Assembly (NCBI GenBank): GCA_964458265.1 | Contig: CAYWIF010000016.1 | Span: forward strand, 1 to 64,000 | Source of the DNA: JAGVSR01 sp964458265 | GTDB lineage: Bacteria > Pseudomonadota > Alphaproteobacteria > Rhizobiales > Hyphomicrobiaceae | Reading direction: 5' to 3' | Length of the DNA stretch: 64,000 nt | Part shown: piece by piece, positions 34,943-42,731 of the stretch | How the letters are laid out: each line of letters starts with the position of its first letter | How positions within the stretch are numbered: position 1 is the stretch's first letter | The notes under the pieces: generated by a model | The model's database searches: none | Told to the model about the DNA's origin: nothing | Seen by the model: the letters and a program-made list of their open reading frames with translations, nothing else | Position numbers and translations under genes: made by a program

Positions 34943-35427
34943 CGCAAACTCAATCCTGGCCCGATCTTTCGGGACGGCTCGTGGAGGATGCCTCCGGCCG
35001 GTGGCATGTGCTGCCCGTGCGGGTCTATTTCGAGGATACGGACGCGGGCGGCATCGCGTATCACGCCTCCTACATCCGGTGGTGCGAGCGGGGGCGGACG
35101 GATTTCCTACGGCTTTTGGGGACGGACTCGCGGCGGCTGATCGACGGGTCGGATAGTCATGAACCGGCCGCGTTCGTGGTTCGGCGCATGAATTGCGAGT
35201 TCCTGCGGCCGTCACGGATGGACGACGTTCTGGAAGTCGAAACCCGCGTCAAAGCGCTCGGCGGGGCCAGCGTTACACTCATTCAGACTGTAAATAACGC
35301 CGGCCGCGCCGTGTTCGAGGCGGAGGTGACGGTTGTGCTCGTTGCCGTGTCGGGCAAGCCGTTGCGGCTATCGAGTGCCATCAGAACAGGGTTCAGCGGC
35401 GGAGATGGCGGCGCGTCTGGACAATAG
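34939..35427 (+). CDS. ybgC: YbgC family acyl-CoA thioesterase
   Basis: A 162-residue hot-dog-fold thioesterase, GTG start overlapping the previous stop. The signature VYFEDTDAGGIAYHASYIRWCERGRT is spread over about residues 30-55, with the catalytic Asp in YFEDTDAGG. YbgC acts on short-chain acyl-CoA or acyl-ACP and is a classic upstream member of the tol-pal cluster, though here a carbonic anhydrase gene intervenes before tolQ. The C-terminus has a short Gly-rich tail. Confidence 0.92.
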   Translation: MTQTQSWPDLSGRLVEDASGRWHVLPVRVYFEDTDAGGIAYHASYIRWCERGRTDFLRLLGTDSRRLIDGSDSHEPAAFVVRRMNCEFLRPSRMDDVLEVETRVKALGGASVTLIQTVNNAGRAVFEAEVTVVLVAVSGKPLRLSSAIRTGFSGGDGGASGQ

Positions 35428-35479
35428 TGCGATCACCGCCGAAACTGGTGGCTTGTAGGCTTGCGTACCTGGGGTGGCC

Positions 35480-36142
35480 ATGACGACCCAAATCGACGAA
35501 AACGGCATCGATCTCGATATCAAGGATGCGATGGAGGGGTACCAGCGCTTCCGGCTGATGTTCGACCGGGACAAAGCCTTCTACGCAAGGCTCGCCCAAT
35601 CAAGGCAAAAGCCGAAGCTGCTGTGGATCGGATGTTGCGACAGCCGCGTGGTGCCGTCGCAGATCACGTCGGCGGACCCCGGCGAACTTTTCGAAATTCG
35701 CAACATCGCGAACTGCGTGCCGCCGGCGGGGGCCGACGAGGACTCGGTGGGCGCCGCGATCGAATATGCGCTGGGTCACCTCGGGATCGACGACATCGTC
35801 GTGTGCGGGCATACCGGCTGCGGGGGAATTCAGGCCTTGATGGAACCCATCCCGCCGGGTGAGGAGGCGCATCTCGGGCGATGGGTCGACTTCACCCGTC
35901 CGGCGCATGACCTCGTGCAAGCCGCGGGAATCGATGCCGACAACCGGCTGATGGCGACGATTGCCGCGCACATCCAGTTTCAACTCGATAACCTGATGAC
36001 GTACGACATCGTGCGCAGAGGTGTCGAAGAGGGCCGCGTCGGCCTGCACGGCTGGCTGTACGACATGGAGACCGGCGAGGTCGTGATCTACGACCGGAGC
36101 AACGGCGAATGGCGGGAATTGTTGGCCGAAGCGGCAGAATAG
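35480..36142 (+). CDS. Beta-type carbonic anhydrase
   Basis: Zn enzyme interconverting CO2 and bicarbonate. It is 220 residues from the ATG at 35480 (GTG at 35474 possible). The Zn ligands are Cys in GCCDSRVVPSQI and His/Cys in VCGHTGCGGI, and the catalytic Asp-Arg dyad is in CDSR. Full beta-class length. It sits between ybgC and tolQ, an unusual insertion in the tol region. About 250 bases without a gene follow before tolQ. Confidence 0.95.
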   Translation: MTTQIDENGIDLDIKDAMEGYQRFRLMFDRDKAFYARLAQSRQKPKLLWIGCCDSRVVPSQITSADPGELFEIRNIANCVPPAGADEDSVGAAIEYALGHLGIDDIVVCGHTGCGGIQALMEPIPPGEEAHLGRWVDFTRPAHDLVQAAGIDADNRLMATIAAHIQFQLDNLMTYDIVRRGVEEGRVGLHGWLYDMETGEVVIYDRSNGEWRELLAEAAE

Positions 36143-36390
36143 CCGCCATCGCGCGGGCAAATTTCTCCGCAAAACCATGATCGGCAACGCCGAATCGGCT
36201 TACGCCAGTTTTGGGCCAAGCCTCTGTTTTGTCATATTGCGCGGCAACATGCGTGCTGTCGGTATCGGGGGATACGGGGCAAGCCTCTCGTGTGCGTGGC
36301 ATTCAAAGTCCCGGCGCCCGGTGACGTGACCGGTTCACGCGACGAAGACACTGGCTCTCCCTCAACGGATCCTCGAACGGCGGAAGACCC

Positions 36391-37104
36391 ATGAATCCCA
36401 CGGATGTCGCGCAGGCGACCCTCCCGGCCGCAACGCCGGGCGTATCCTTTTACGAGCTGTTCATCCATGCATCGCTGACGGTGCAGATCGTGATGACGGC
36501 GCTATTCATTGCATCGATCTGGTCGTGGGCGATCATCGTCGAAAAGCTTTTCGCGTTCCGCCGTGCACGCCTGGAAGCGGACCGCTTTGAACAAACTTTC
36601 TGGTCGGGGCAGTCGCTGGACGAACTCTACAACCAGTTGTCGCGCTCCCCGACCATTTCGATGGCGGCGTTGTTCGTGGCGGCGATGCGCGAGTGGAAGC
36701 GTTCGGTGGAAGGCAACATCCGGGCGATGGGCGGCATCCAGATGCGCGTGGAAAAGGTCATGGACGTTACCATCAGCCGCGAGATGGAGCGCCTTGACCG
36801 GCGGCTTCTGTTTCTTGCGACTGTCGGCTCGACAGCACCGTTCGTCGGACTGTTCGGGACCGTGTGGGGCATCATGGTCAGCTTCCAGGCGATCGCCGTT
36901 TCGAAGAATACCAACCTTGCGGTGGTGGCGCCCGGCATTGCGGAAGCTTTGTTTGCGACGGCGCTCGGCCTGCTGGCGGCCATTCCGGCGGTGGTCTTCT
37001 ACAACAAGTTCTCCGCCGACAGCGCCGCGATCAGCCAGCGGCTCGAAACGTTCGCGGACGAGTTTTCGGCCATAGTATCCCGCCAGATCGACGTCAGGAG
37101 CTAG
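36391..37104 (+). CDS. tolQ: Tol-Pal system proton channel subunit TolQ
   Basis: A 237-residue inner-membrane protein of the TolQ/ExbB/MotA family with three transmembrane helices (about 28-48, 140-165 and 180-200). Conserved Thr and Pro residues appear in TVGSTAPFVGLFGTVWGIM and IAEALFATALGLLAAIPAV. With TolR it converts the proton gradient to work on TolA for outer-membrane constriction at division. First gene of tolQRA, followed six bases later by tolR. Confidence 0.96.
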   Translation: MNPTDVAQATLPAATPGVSFYELFIHASLTVQIVMTALFIASIWSWAIIVEKLFAFRRARLEADRFEQTFWSGQSLDELYNQLSRSPTISMAALFVAAMREWKRSVEGNIRAMGGIQMRVEKVMDVTISREMERLDRRLLFLATVGSTAPFVGLFGTVWGIMVSFQAIAVSKNTNLAVVAPGIAEALFATALGLLAAIPAVVFYNKFSADSAAISQRLETFADEFSAIVSRQIDVRS

Positions 37105-37110
37105 GCAGCC

Positions 37111-37563
37111 ATGGGCGCCAGCATGAATGTGAACAACGGCGGGGGCGGCACGCGCCGCCGTCGCCGGGGCCGCAAGGCGCCGATGAGCGAAATCAACATC
37201 ACGCCGATGGTCGACGTGATGCTGGTTCTGCTCATCATCTTCATGGTGGCGGCACCCATGCTGACGGTCGGCGTGCCCATCGAACTGCCGCAGTCGCAAG
37301 GCAAACAATTGGAAAGTTCCAAGGAGCCGTTGACGATTTCCGTATCCGGCAACGGCGAGACGTTCATCGGGGAGACCAAGGTTCCGCTGGCCGAAATTGC
37401 CGAGAAGCTGAAGGCCATCGCGAAGAACGGGGTGGATGAACAGATCTACGTGCGCGGCGACAAAGGCATCGATTACGGCACGGTGATGAGGGTGATGGGC
37501 CGCATCAGCGCAGGCGGCTTCAAGAAGGTTTCGCTTGTGACGGAAGTCGAAGACGGAGGCTAG
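37111..37563 (+). CDS. tolR: Tol-Pal system protein TolR
   Basis: A 150-residue ExbD/TolR protein. A basic Gly/Arg-rich cytoplasmic N-terminus (about 1-25) leads into one transmembrane helix with the proton-carrying Asp in TPMVDVMLVLLIIFMVAAP, then the periplasmic domain. It pairs with TolQ in the stator. It ends seven bases before the GTG of tolA. Confidence 0.96.
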   Translation: MGASMNVNNGGGGTRRRRRGRKAPMSEINITPMVDVMLVLLIIFMVAAPMLTVGVPIELPQSQGKQLESSKEPLTISVSGNGETFIGETKVPLAEIAEKLKAIAKNGVDEQIYVRGDKGIDYGTVMRVMGRISAGGFKKVSLVTEVEDGG

Positions 37564-37570
37564 CCTAACG

Positions 37571-38614
37571 GTGCGCGCCGGGCTCTTCATATCGCTCTTT
37601 TTGCATGCGGCCTTGCTGGCGTGGTCGATCATCACGATCCAGCAGACGCCCGAATTGATGCGGCCCGAGCCAGAGCCGATCGCGGTGGCGATGATCACGC
37701 CGTCGGAGTTTCTAAAACTCAAGCAGGGCAGCGAGACTGCCAAGGAACTCGAAGCGAAAGCCAGCGAGACGCCCGTCGAGGTGCAATCGAAGCTCGAAGC
37801 GGAAAAGCCCAAGCCCGTCCTGGCACCGACGCCGCCGGCCGAACCTGAACCCGCCAAGCCCGAGCCCGTGCCCGAACCGCCAAAGCCCGCCGCGGCGACG
37901 CCGCCGCCGGAACCGCCGAAGCCTGATCCGATCGCGGAAAAACTCGCGGAAGCGCCGCCGCCTCCTCCGGGGCCGACGCCGGACGAGTTGAAGAAATTGG
38001 AGGACGAGAAAAAGGCTGCCGAAGAAGCAGAGAAGAAAGCAGCCGAAGAGAAGAAGAAGGCGGAAGAAAAAAAGAAGGCCGAGCAGAAAAAGAAGGCGGA
38101 CGAAGCGAAGAAGAAAGCTGCGGAGGCCAAGCGGAAAAAGGAAGAGGAAGACAAGAAAAAGCAGGCCGCCGTTTCCGACCGCCTGGCGGCGCTGCTCGAC
38201 AAAGATCCGACGAAGAAAGGGGCGCCTGCATCCGCTTCCGAACCGACGACGCCGACGGACTACCGTGGGCCGACCGCGGGCACAGCGACCGGCAACGAAG
38301 CGCAGCTTTCCGTGCGCGAACAAGATCTCCTGCGCGGCATGTTGCGGACGCAGATCGCGCGCTGCTGGCGGCTGCCTGGTGCGGGCGGCGGAACGGAAAC
38401 GCCGATTGTGACGCTGCGTTGGAAGATGCGTCCCGATGGGACGATCGAAGCCGATCCGCGCGTCGAGAAGCCGGCGTCGGGTCCGCTGGCGGCGCTGGCC
38501 ACAGAATCGGCCATGCGGGCGGTGAAAGGCTGCCAGCCATTTGATCTTCCTGCGGACCTCTATGCCGGGTGGAGCGAGATCATTTGGGAATTCGACCCCA
38601 GCGAGATGCTGTAG
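37571..38614 (+). CDS. tolA: Tol-Pal system protein TolA
   Basis: A 347-residue protein, GTG start. One N-terminal transmembrane helix (about 3-20) is followed by a Pro/Glu-rich stretch (about 80-140) and a long Lys/Glu/Ala helical region (about 138-200) that spans the periplasm. A C-terminal TonB/TolA-like domain with RCWRLPGAG and a conserved Cys pair ends the protein. It transmits TolQR energy to Pal/TolB. The low-complexity middle creates long meaningless antisense frames on the other strand. Confidence 0.94.
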   Translation: MRAGLFISLFLHAALLAWSIITIQQTPELMRPEPEPIAVAMITPSEFLKLKQGSETAKELEAKASETPVEVQSKLEAEKPKPVLAPTPPAEPEPAKPEPVPEPPKPAAATPPPEPPKPDPIAEKLAEAPPPPPGPTPDELKKLEDEKKAAEEAEKKAAEEKKKAEEKKKAEQKKKADEAKKKAAEAKRKKEEEDKKKQAAVSDRLAALLDKDPTKKGAPASASEPTTPTDYRGPTAGTATGNEAQLSVREQDLLRGMLRTQIARCWRLPGAGGGTETPIVTLRWKMRPDGTIEADPRVEKPASGPLAALATESAMRAVKGCQPFDLPADLYAGWSEIIWEFDPSEML

Positions 38615-38717
38615 TGAGGCGGAAAGTCTGATATTTCGCCGCGCTTTGACCCTATTCGCGGGCCAGATGCAGTTATAACGCTTCGCGGAGCCGGCCATCC
38701 CGCCGCCTGCCCATCAG

Positions 38718-40058
38718 ATGACGGACTTCATGATCTCTGCCACGTCTTCCTCCTTTCTCGCGATCCGCCCGGCGCTGATCGCGGCAATTTTGCTTTTGGT
38801 GTCGTCAGTTTCCGCCTCGGCCCAGTTGACGGGGCGGCAGTCGGAAGGGTCGCTGTCGCCGATCCCGATCGCGATACCGGAATTCGGCGGCGACAATCCG
38901 CAATTGGCCGCCGAGATTTCCAACGTCGTGGCGAACGACCTTGAGAGCTCGGGGCTTTTCAAGCCGCTGGACCGGGCGTCATTTCTCGAAGCGATCCGCG
39001 ATGTCAACCAGCCTCCGCGCATGGTGGACTGGCGCACCATCGGCGCCGATGCGCTGACGGTGGGGCGCGTGACGCGCGATGCGAGCGGGCGGCTGTCTTC
39101 GGAGTTCCGTCTGTGGGACGTGGCGACGGGCAAGCAGCTTGCGGGGCAGCGGTTTGCCACTTCGGAAGCGAACTGGCGGCGCGTCGGGCACATCATCGCC
39201 GATCAGATCTACGAGCGCCTGACCGGCGAAAAAGGCTACTTCGACAGCCGCATCGTGTTCATCGACGAGACGGGACCGAAGGACAAGCGCGTTAAGCGCC
39301 TGGCAATCATGGATCAGGACGGGGCCAACCCGCGCATCTTGTCGAAGGGATCAGAGATCGTTCTCACGCCGCGATTTTCGCCGAGCCGCAACGAGATTAC
39401 GTATATGTCCTACACGCGCGATCAACCACGCGTGTTTCTCCTCAATCTGGACACCATGCAGCGTGAGGTGGTCGGCGACTTTCCGGGCATGACGTTTGCC
39501 CCGCGATTTTCGCCGGACGGGCAGCGCGTGATTTTCTCGATGCAGTCGGAAGGATCGAGCTCGATCTTCGAACTCGATCTCAGATCGCGGCAGACGCGGC
39601 GCGTGACGCAGACGGATGCGATCGATACCGGACCCAGCTACTCCCCAGACGGCAAACAGATCGCCTTCGAAAGCGACCGCGAGGGGACACAGCAGCTCTA
39701 CCTCATAAACTCGGATGGGTCGGGCGTGCGCCGCCTGAGCTACGGCGAAGGGCGCTACTCGACGCCGGTGTGGTCGCCGCGCGGGGACTACATCGCGTTT
39801 ACCAAGCAACTCGCGGGCCGGTTCCTGATCGGGGTCATGCGGCCTGACGGTTCGGGAGAGCGGGTTCTCACCGAGGGCTTCCACAACGAGGGACCGACCT
39901 GGTCCCCCAACGGCCGGGTGGTGATGTTCTTTCGCGAGGGGCAGGGGCCGAACGGTGGTGCCCGAATCTTTTCCGTCGATATCACGGGCTACAACGAGCG
40001 CGTGATTCCAACTCCGTCCTTTGCTTCGGATCCCGCGTGGTCGCCGCTCCTGAATTGA
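38718..40058 (+). CDS. tolB: Tol-Pal system protein TolB
   Basis: Periplasmic protein, 446 residues, with a signal peptide (about 1-36, ending SVSASAQ), an N-terminal TolB alpha/beta domain, and a six-bladed beta-propeller with WD-like repeats (PRFSPDGQRVIF, PSYSPDGKQIAFES, PVWSPRGDYIAF, PTWSPNGRVVMF). It binds Pal and the TolA C-terminus. A strong terminator follows at 40106-40135, which separates tolB from pal, unusual for the tol-pal operon. Confidence 0.97.
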   Translation: MTDFMISATSSSFLAIRPALIAAILLLVSSVSASAQLTGRQSEGSLSPIPIAIPEFGGDNPQLAAEISNVVANDLESSGLFKPLDRASFLEAIRDVNQPPRMVDWRTIGADALTVGRVTRDASGRLSSEFRLWDVATGKQLAGQRFATSEANWRRVGHIIADQIYERLTGEKGYFDSRIVFIDETGPKDKRVKRLAIMDQDGANPRILSKGSEIVLTPRFSPSRNEITYMSYTRDQPRVFLLNLDTMQREVVGDFPGMTFAPRFSPDGQRVIFSMQSEGSSSIFELDLRSRQTRRVTQTDAIDTGPSYSPDGKQIAFESDREGTQQLYLINSDGSGVRRLSYGEGRYSTPVWSPRGDYIAFTKQLAGRFLIGVMRPDGSGERVLTEGFHNEGPTWSPNGRVVMFFREGQGPNGGARIFSVDITGYNERVIPTPSFASDPAWSPLLN

Positions 40059-40105
40059 AACGGCACTTAAGGGAAGTTTAAGAATTACAGGGCACACTCG
40101 TGCTC

Positions 40106-40136
40106 AGACCGGGGCTTCGCGGCTCCGGTTTTTTAT
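40106..40136 (+). terminator. Intrinsic terminator after tolB
   Basis: Stem ACCGG / CCGGT (40108-40112 with 40125-40129), with further inner pairing around TTCG, followed by a run of six T (40129-40134). Good form and placement 50 bases after the tolB stop. Confidence 0.8.
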
Positions 40137-40327
40137 TGTTATGTTTCCGATGGTTGGATGCTTTCGCAGTTGCGAAGATTTTGACCTGAGGACCACGAAA
40201 CACGGCGTGGCATTTTCGCATCTACCGCGGTGGAAAACAGAGCGTTGAACACCACGATCCTTGATCGAATAAGCCCATGCCGGTACCCCAGTATGTGGTT
40301 GGGCGTTGAAAGCAACAGGAGACTGTC

Positions 40328-40462
40328 ATGCAGGGTTACAAGGGGCTGATCGTTCTCTCCGCTGCCATTGTAGCTGTTGCTCTCGGCGCTTGCCGTCGCG
40401 AAGAAGCGGCACCGATGAAGCTCGGTGCCGAGGTTCCGGCCGCCACGGAAGTGGCTCGCTAA
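40328..40462 (+). CDS. Tiny lipoprotein, first of a tandem pair
   Basis: A 44-residue ORF too short for usual cut-offs. N-terminal MQGYKGLIVL, a hydrophobic stretch and the lipobox-like LGAC with Cys22 define a lipoprotein signal peptide, leaving a mature peptide of only 23 residues (CRREEAAPMKLGAEVPAATE and three more). The ribosome-binding site CAGGAGACTGTC precedes the ATG. Nearly identical in its C-terminal half to the next ORF. Function unknown; recalls small entericidin-sized lipoproteins by size only. Confidence 0.75.
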   Translation: MQGYKGLIVLSAAIVAVALGACRREEAAPMKLGAEVPAATEVAR

Positions 40463-40502
40463 TCCCTCCCGGATTTTTCTGGGACACTACAGGAGAAAGA
40501 CT

Positions 40503-40625
40503 ATGAAGGGCGCTATCGTTCTCGCTGCCGCTATCGTGGCCGTTGCTCTCGGTGCTTGCCGCCGTGAAGAAGCTGCTCCGATGAAGCTCGGCGCTGACCT
40601 GCCGGTCGCTTCGGAAGCTCGCTAA
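40503..40625 (+). CDS. Tiny lipoprotein, second of a tandem pair
   Basis: A 40-residue ORF, 40 bases after its paralogue, with AGGAGAAAGACT before the ATG. Hydrophobic core AIVAVALGAC with Cys19 as lipidation site, then RREEAAPMKLGA shared exactly with the first copy. Codon usage differs (GCT and CGT preferred), as in highly expressed genes. Candidate terminator hairpins follow at 40642-40659 and 40673-40725. Confidence 0.75.
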   Translation: MKGAIVLAAAIVAVALGACRREEAAPMKLGADLPVASEAR

Positions 40626-40641
40626 GAGTTTTTGAGGTCCA

Positions 40642-40725
40642 TCCGGTCTTCGGACCGGACGATCGTGAGATTAAGACCGGATTGCTTTCGCTTCGGCGAT
40701 TCGCAGTTCGGTCTTTCTCTTTTTG
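40642..40725 (+). terminator. Candidate terminator hairpins after the tiny lipoproteins
   Basis: First hairpin TCCGGTC-TTCG-GACCGGA (40642-40659), a UUCG-capped stem without a T-run. Second stem AAGACCG / CGGTCTT (40673-40679 with 40709-40715), followed by TCTCTTTTT. One of them probably ends the lipoprotein transcript. Confidence 0.55.
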
Positions 40726-41076
40726 TGCGATGCTGGTTGGTGCGTTCACCTTTGCTGGTTCCAGGCGAGCGAAAGGGCCAGCAGCCAGGACTTAGCGTGG
40801 CCGTTTTTCAACGACGTGCGCCTTATCCCCAACGATGACAGTTCTATAGCGGCCTGCGACAGCACTTCCGGTGGGCGAGGCGCGCCCGACGCGCTAAGCG
40901 TTTTCAAACAAAAGCAGTTCTGGCTCGAACGGTTTCGTGACGCACACTCGTTTTACCGCCACAATTCGGTGGCACCGAGGTCACTTAGGGCCTGTTCGAC
41001 GCGCTCACCAGACCTGAGCGCTGGCCCAACTCCCGACGGCAAGGCGGTTCCGCCGCGGACGAGATCGAAGAGGTCG
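40726..41076. other. Gene-free region upstream of pal
   Basis: About 350 bases (450 counting the terminator hairpins) between the small lipoprotein gene and pal. The pal frame stays open upstream to 40723, but the reading has no signal peptide, no family match and Cys/Ser-rich junk composition, so it is treated as non-coding. It probably contains the pal promoter; I cannot assign boxes with confidence. Confidence 0.5.
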
Positions 41077-41592
41077 ATGATGACGTTTCACACACTGGCC
41101 GGTGGCTTCGCCCGAATTCTAATGGTGGCGATCTGCGCTTTGGCGCTGGCTGGATGCGCGAACAAGCAAGCCGGTACCGACGGGGCGGCACTCGGTCCGG
41201 ACGGCAAAGGTCCGGTCGTGCCCGGAACGCCGCGCGACTTCACGATCAATGCCGGCGACATCGTATATTTCTCATCCGACAGCTCGGATTTGACGCCAGA
41301 GGCGCAGACGACGCTGGCCAAGCAAGCCCAGTGGCTGAAGCAGTATCCGGCTTTCACGATTACGGTTGAAGGTCATGCCGACGAGCGCGGCACGCGGGAA
41401 TACAACATCGCACTTGGCGCTCGCCGCTCGACGGCTGTGCGCAACTATCTGGCTTCGGCCGGCATTCCGGCCAATCGGATGCGCACCATTTCCTATGGCA
41501 AGGAACGCCCGGTGGCGGTTTGCGACGACATTTCATGCTGGGCACAGAACCGCCGGGCGCAAACGGTGCTCAACAGCCGCGTCGCGTCCTGA
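41077..41592 (+). CDS. pal: Peptidoglycan-associated lipoprotein Pal
   Basis: A 171-residue lipoprotein. Signal peptide with lipobox LAGC (Cys27), then an OmpA-like peptidoglycan-binding domain. TVEGHADERGTREYNIALGARRS holds the diaminopimelate-binding Asp and Arg, here cited as GHADERG and ALGARRS. C-terminal CDDISCWAQNRRAQTVL has a Cys pair. It anchors the outer membrane to the wall and receives TolB. The start is set at the Met-Met pair at 41077 because of the signal peptide. Confidence 0.95.
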   Translation: MMTFHTLAGGFARILMVAICALALAGCANKQAGTDGAALGPDGKGPVVPGTPRDFTINAGDIVYFSSDSSDLTPEAQTTLAKQAQWLKQYPAFTITVEGHADERGTREYNIALGARRSTAVRNYLASAGIPANRMRTISYGKERPVAVCDDISCWAQNRRAQTVLNSRVAS

Positions 41593-41753
41593 CATTTCAG
41601 CGCGGCTGATCTTACGGCTGGGGCGCTGGGACAACGCGGTTCAAAAACCGCGCAGAATCGCGGTCAACGCAACGCAGGTTTGGCCCAACTGGCACAGTTT
41701 GGCCCAAATGCTCGGGCACTCCATTCCTTTCGCATTTGTTTAGCGGGCAGCGC

Positions 41754-42650
41754 ATGACCGAGGGCGTGAAGAGGGCGAGACGCAAAGGTCGCACGCTTGT
41801 GCGGCCGCGCCGTTGCGCCTGGGCGCTCGTGGTGCTCGCGCCGTTTGCATCGGCCGGCACCGCACATGCTCAGAACGAAGGTCCGTTCGGGCCGGTTGAG
41901 TCGCTGCTCGGCATCATCGAAACGTTGCCGGACAAGCTGGTGCCGCGGAGCACGCCGGAAGATCCACGCACTGCGGATGCACTTTACGCAGAGGCCATGA
42001 TCGAATTGCAGGGTGCGCGTTTCGACGAGGCGCGGCGGCTCTTTGAATTGTTCGTCGTGCGCGACCCGCAGCATCCGTCCGTTCCGGAGGCGCGCCGCCA
42101 TCTTTCGGAACTCTACCAACTCGACGCGAAGGCTTCGCCCGCAGCGGCAATTTCGGAAACGGCTGCGACGGCTGAACCGGTTGCCGAAGAACCGGCTGTG
42201 GCGCGGGTCGTCGCCACGCCGCGATCGGTGGGTGGCCGGCTGGAGGACAGTTTCATGCTGGAGGCGGGCGATCGCGTATTCTTCGCGCCCCGCAGCACCG
42301 AACTGGGATCGCGGGCGCGCACGGTGCTCGCCGCCCAGGCGCGCTGGCTCAAGCGGAATGCCGGCCTTTCGGCGGTCGTCGAGGGCCATGCCGACGATCC
42401 GGCGCTCGATGCCGACGGGTTGGACCGTCTCGGCGCCGAACGGGCGCAAGCCGTCTATCTGCGCCTCATCGAAGAAGGTGTACCGGCGGATCGGTTGGCT
42501 ATTGCGCCGCTCGGACGGTCGCGCCCGGTGGCGAACTGCGATACACCCGACTGTGCCGCGCAAAACCGGCGGGCGGTGACCGTGCTGACGGCGCAGCGCC
42601 TGAGCGAGCTTCCGGGGGTGGACTTGTCGAGCCATCCACGGCAGCCTTGA
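41754..42650 (+). CDS. Pal-like OmpA-domain protein with N-terminal helical extension
   Basis: A 298-residue exported protein from the ATG at 41754. A long basic n-region and signal peptide (about 1-40, ending GTAHAQ) precede a helical region with a TPR-like segment (about 70-115, AEAMIELQGARFDEARRLFE) and an Ala/Glu linker. A C-terminal OmpA-like domain (about 170-280) follows, with GHADD, ERAQAV and CDTPDCAAQNRRA. The last motif mirrors that of Pal, so it looks like a Pal duplicate joined to a CpoB-like repeat region. It has no lipobox and lies between pal and cpoB. Confidence 0.85.
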   Translation: MTEGVKRARRKGRTLVRPRRCAWALVVLAPFASAGTAHAQNEGPFGPVESLLGIIETLPDKLVPRSTPEDPRTADALYAEAMIELQGARFDEARRLFELFVVRDPQHPSVPEARRHLSELYQLDAKASPAAAISETAATAEPVAEEPAVARVVATPRSVGGRLEDSFMLEAGDRVFFAPRSTELGSRARTVLAAQARWLKRNAGLSAVVEGHADDPALDADGLDRLGAERAQAVYLRLIEEGVPADRLAIAPLGRSRPVANCDTPDCAAQNRRAVTVLTAQRLSELPGVDLSSHPRQP

Positions 42651-42731
42651 CGAAATGGAGCAAGGCCCGGACCGGCGCATGAGCCGTGTCGTCCGGGCGG
42701 GGACGCTTCCAGACAATTTGAGAGTGAAGCC

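Noticed and set aside
37712..38698. A 328-residue Phe/Leu/Arg-rich minus-strand frame across tolA
   Set aside because: It is the complement of the Lys/Glu/Ala-rich TolA helix region; hydrophobic runs are an artefact of that low complexity.
40723..41076. Open frame upstream of pal read as an N-terminal extension
   Set aside because: Pal needs its lipoprotein signal peptide at the N-terminus, which begins at 41077; the upstream residues show no coding pattern.
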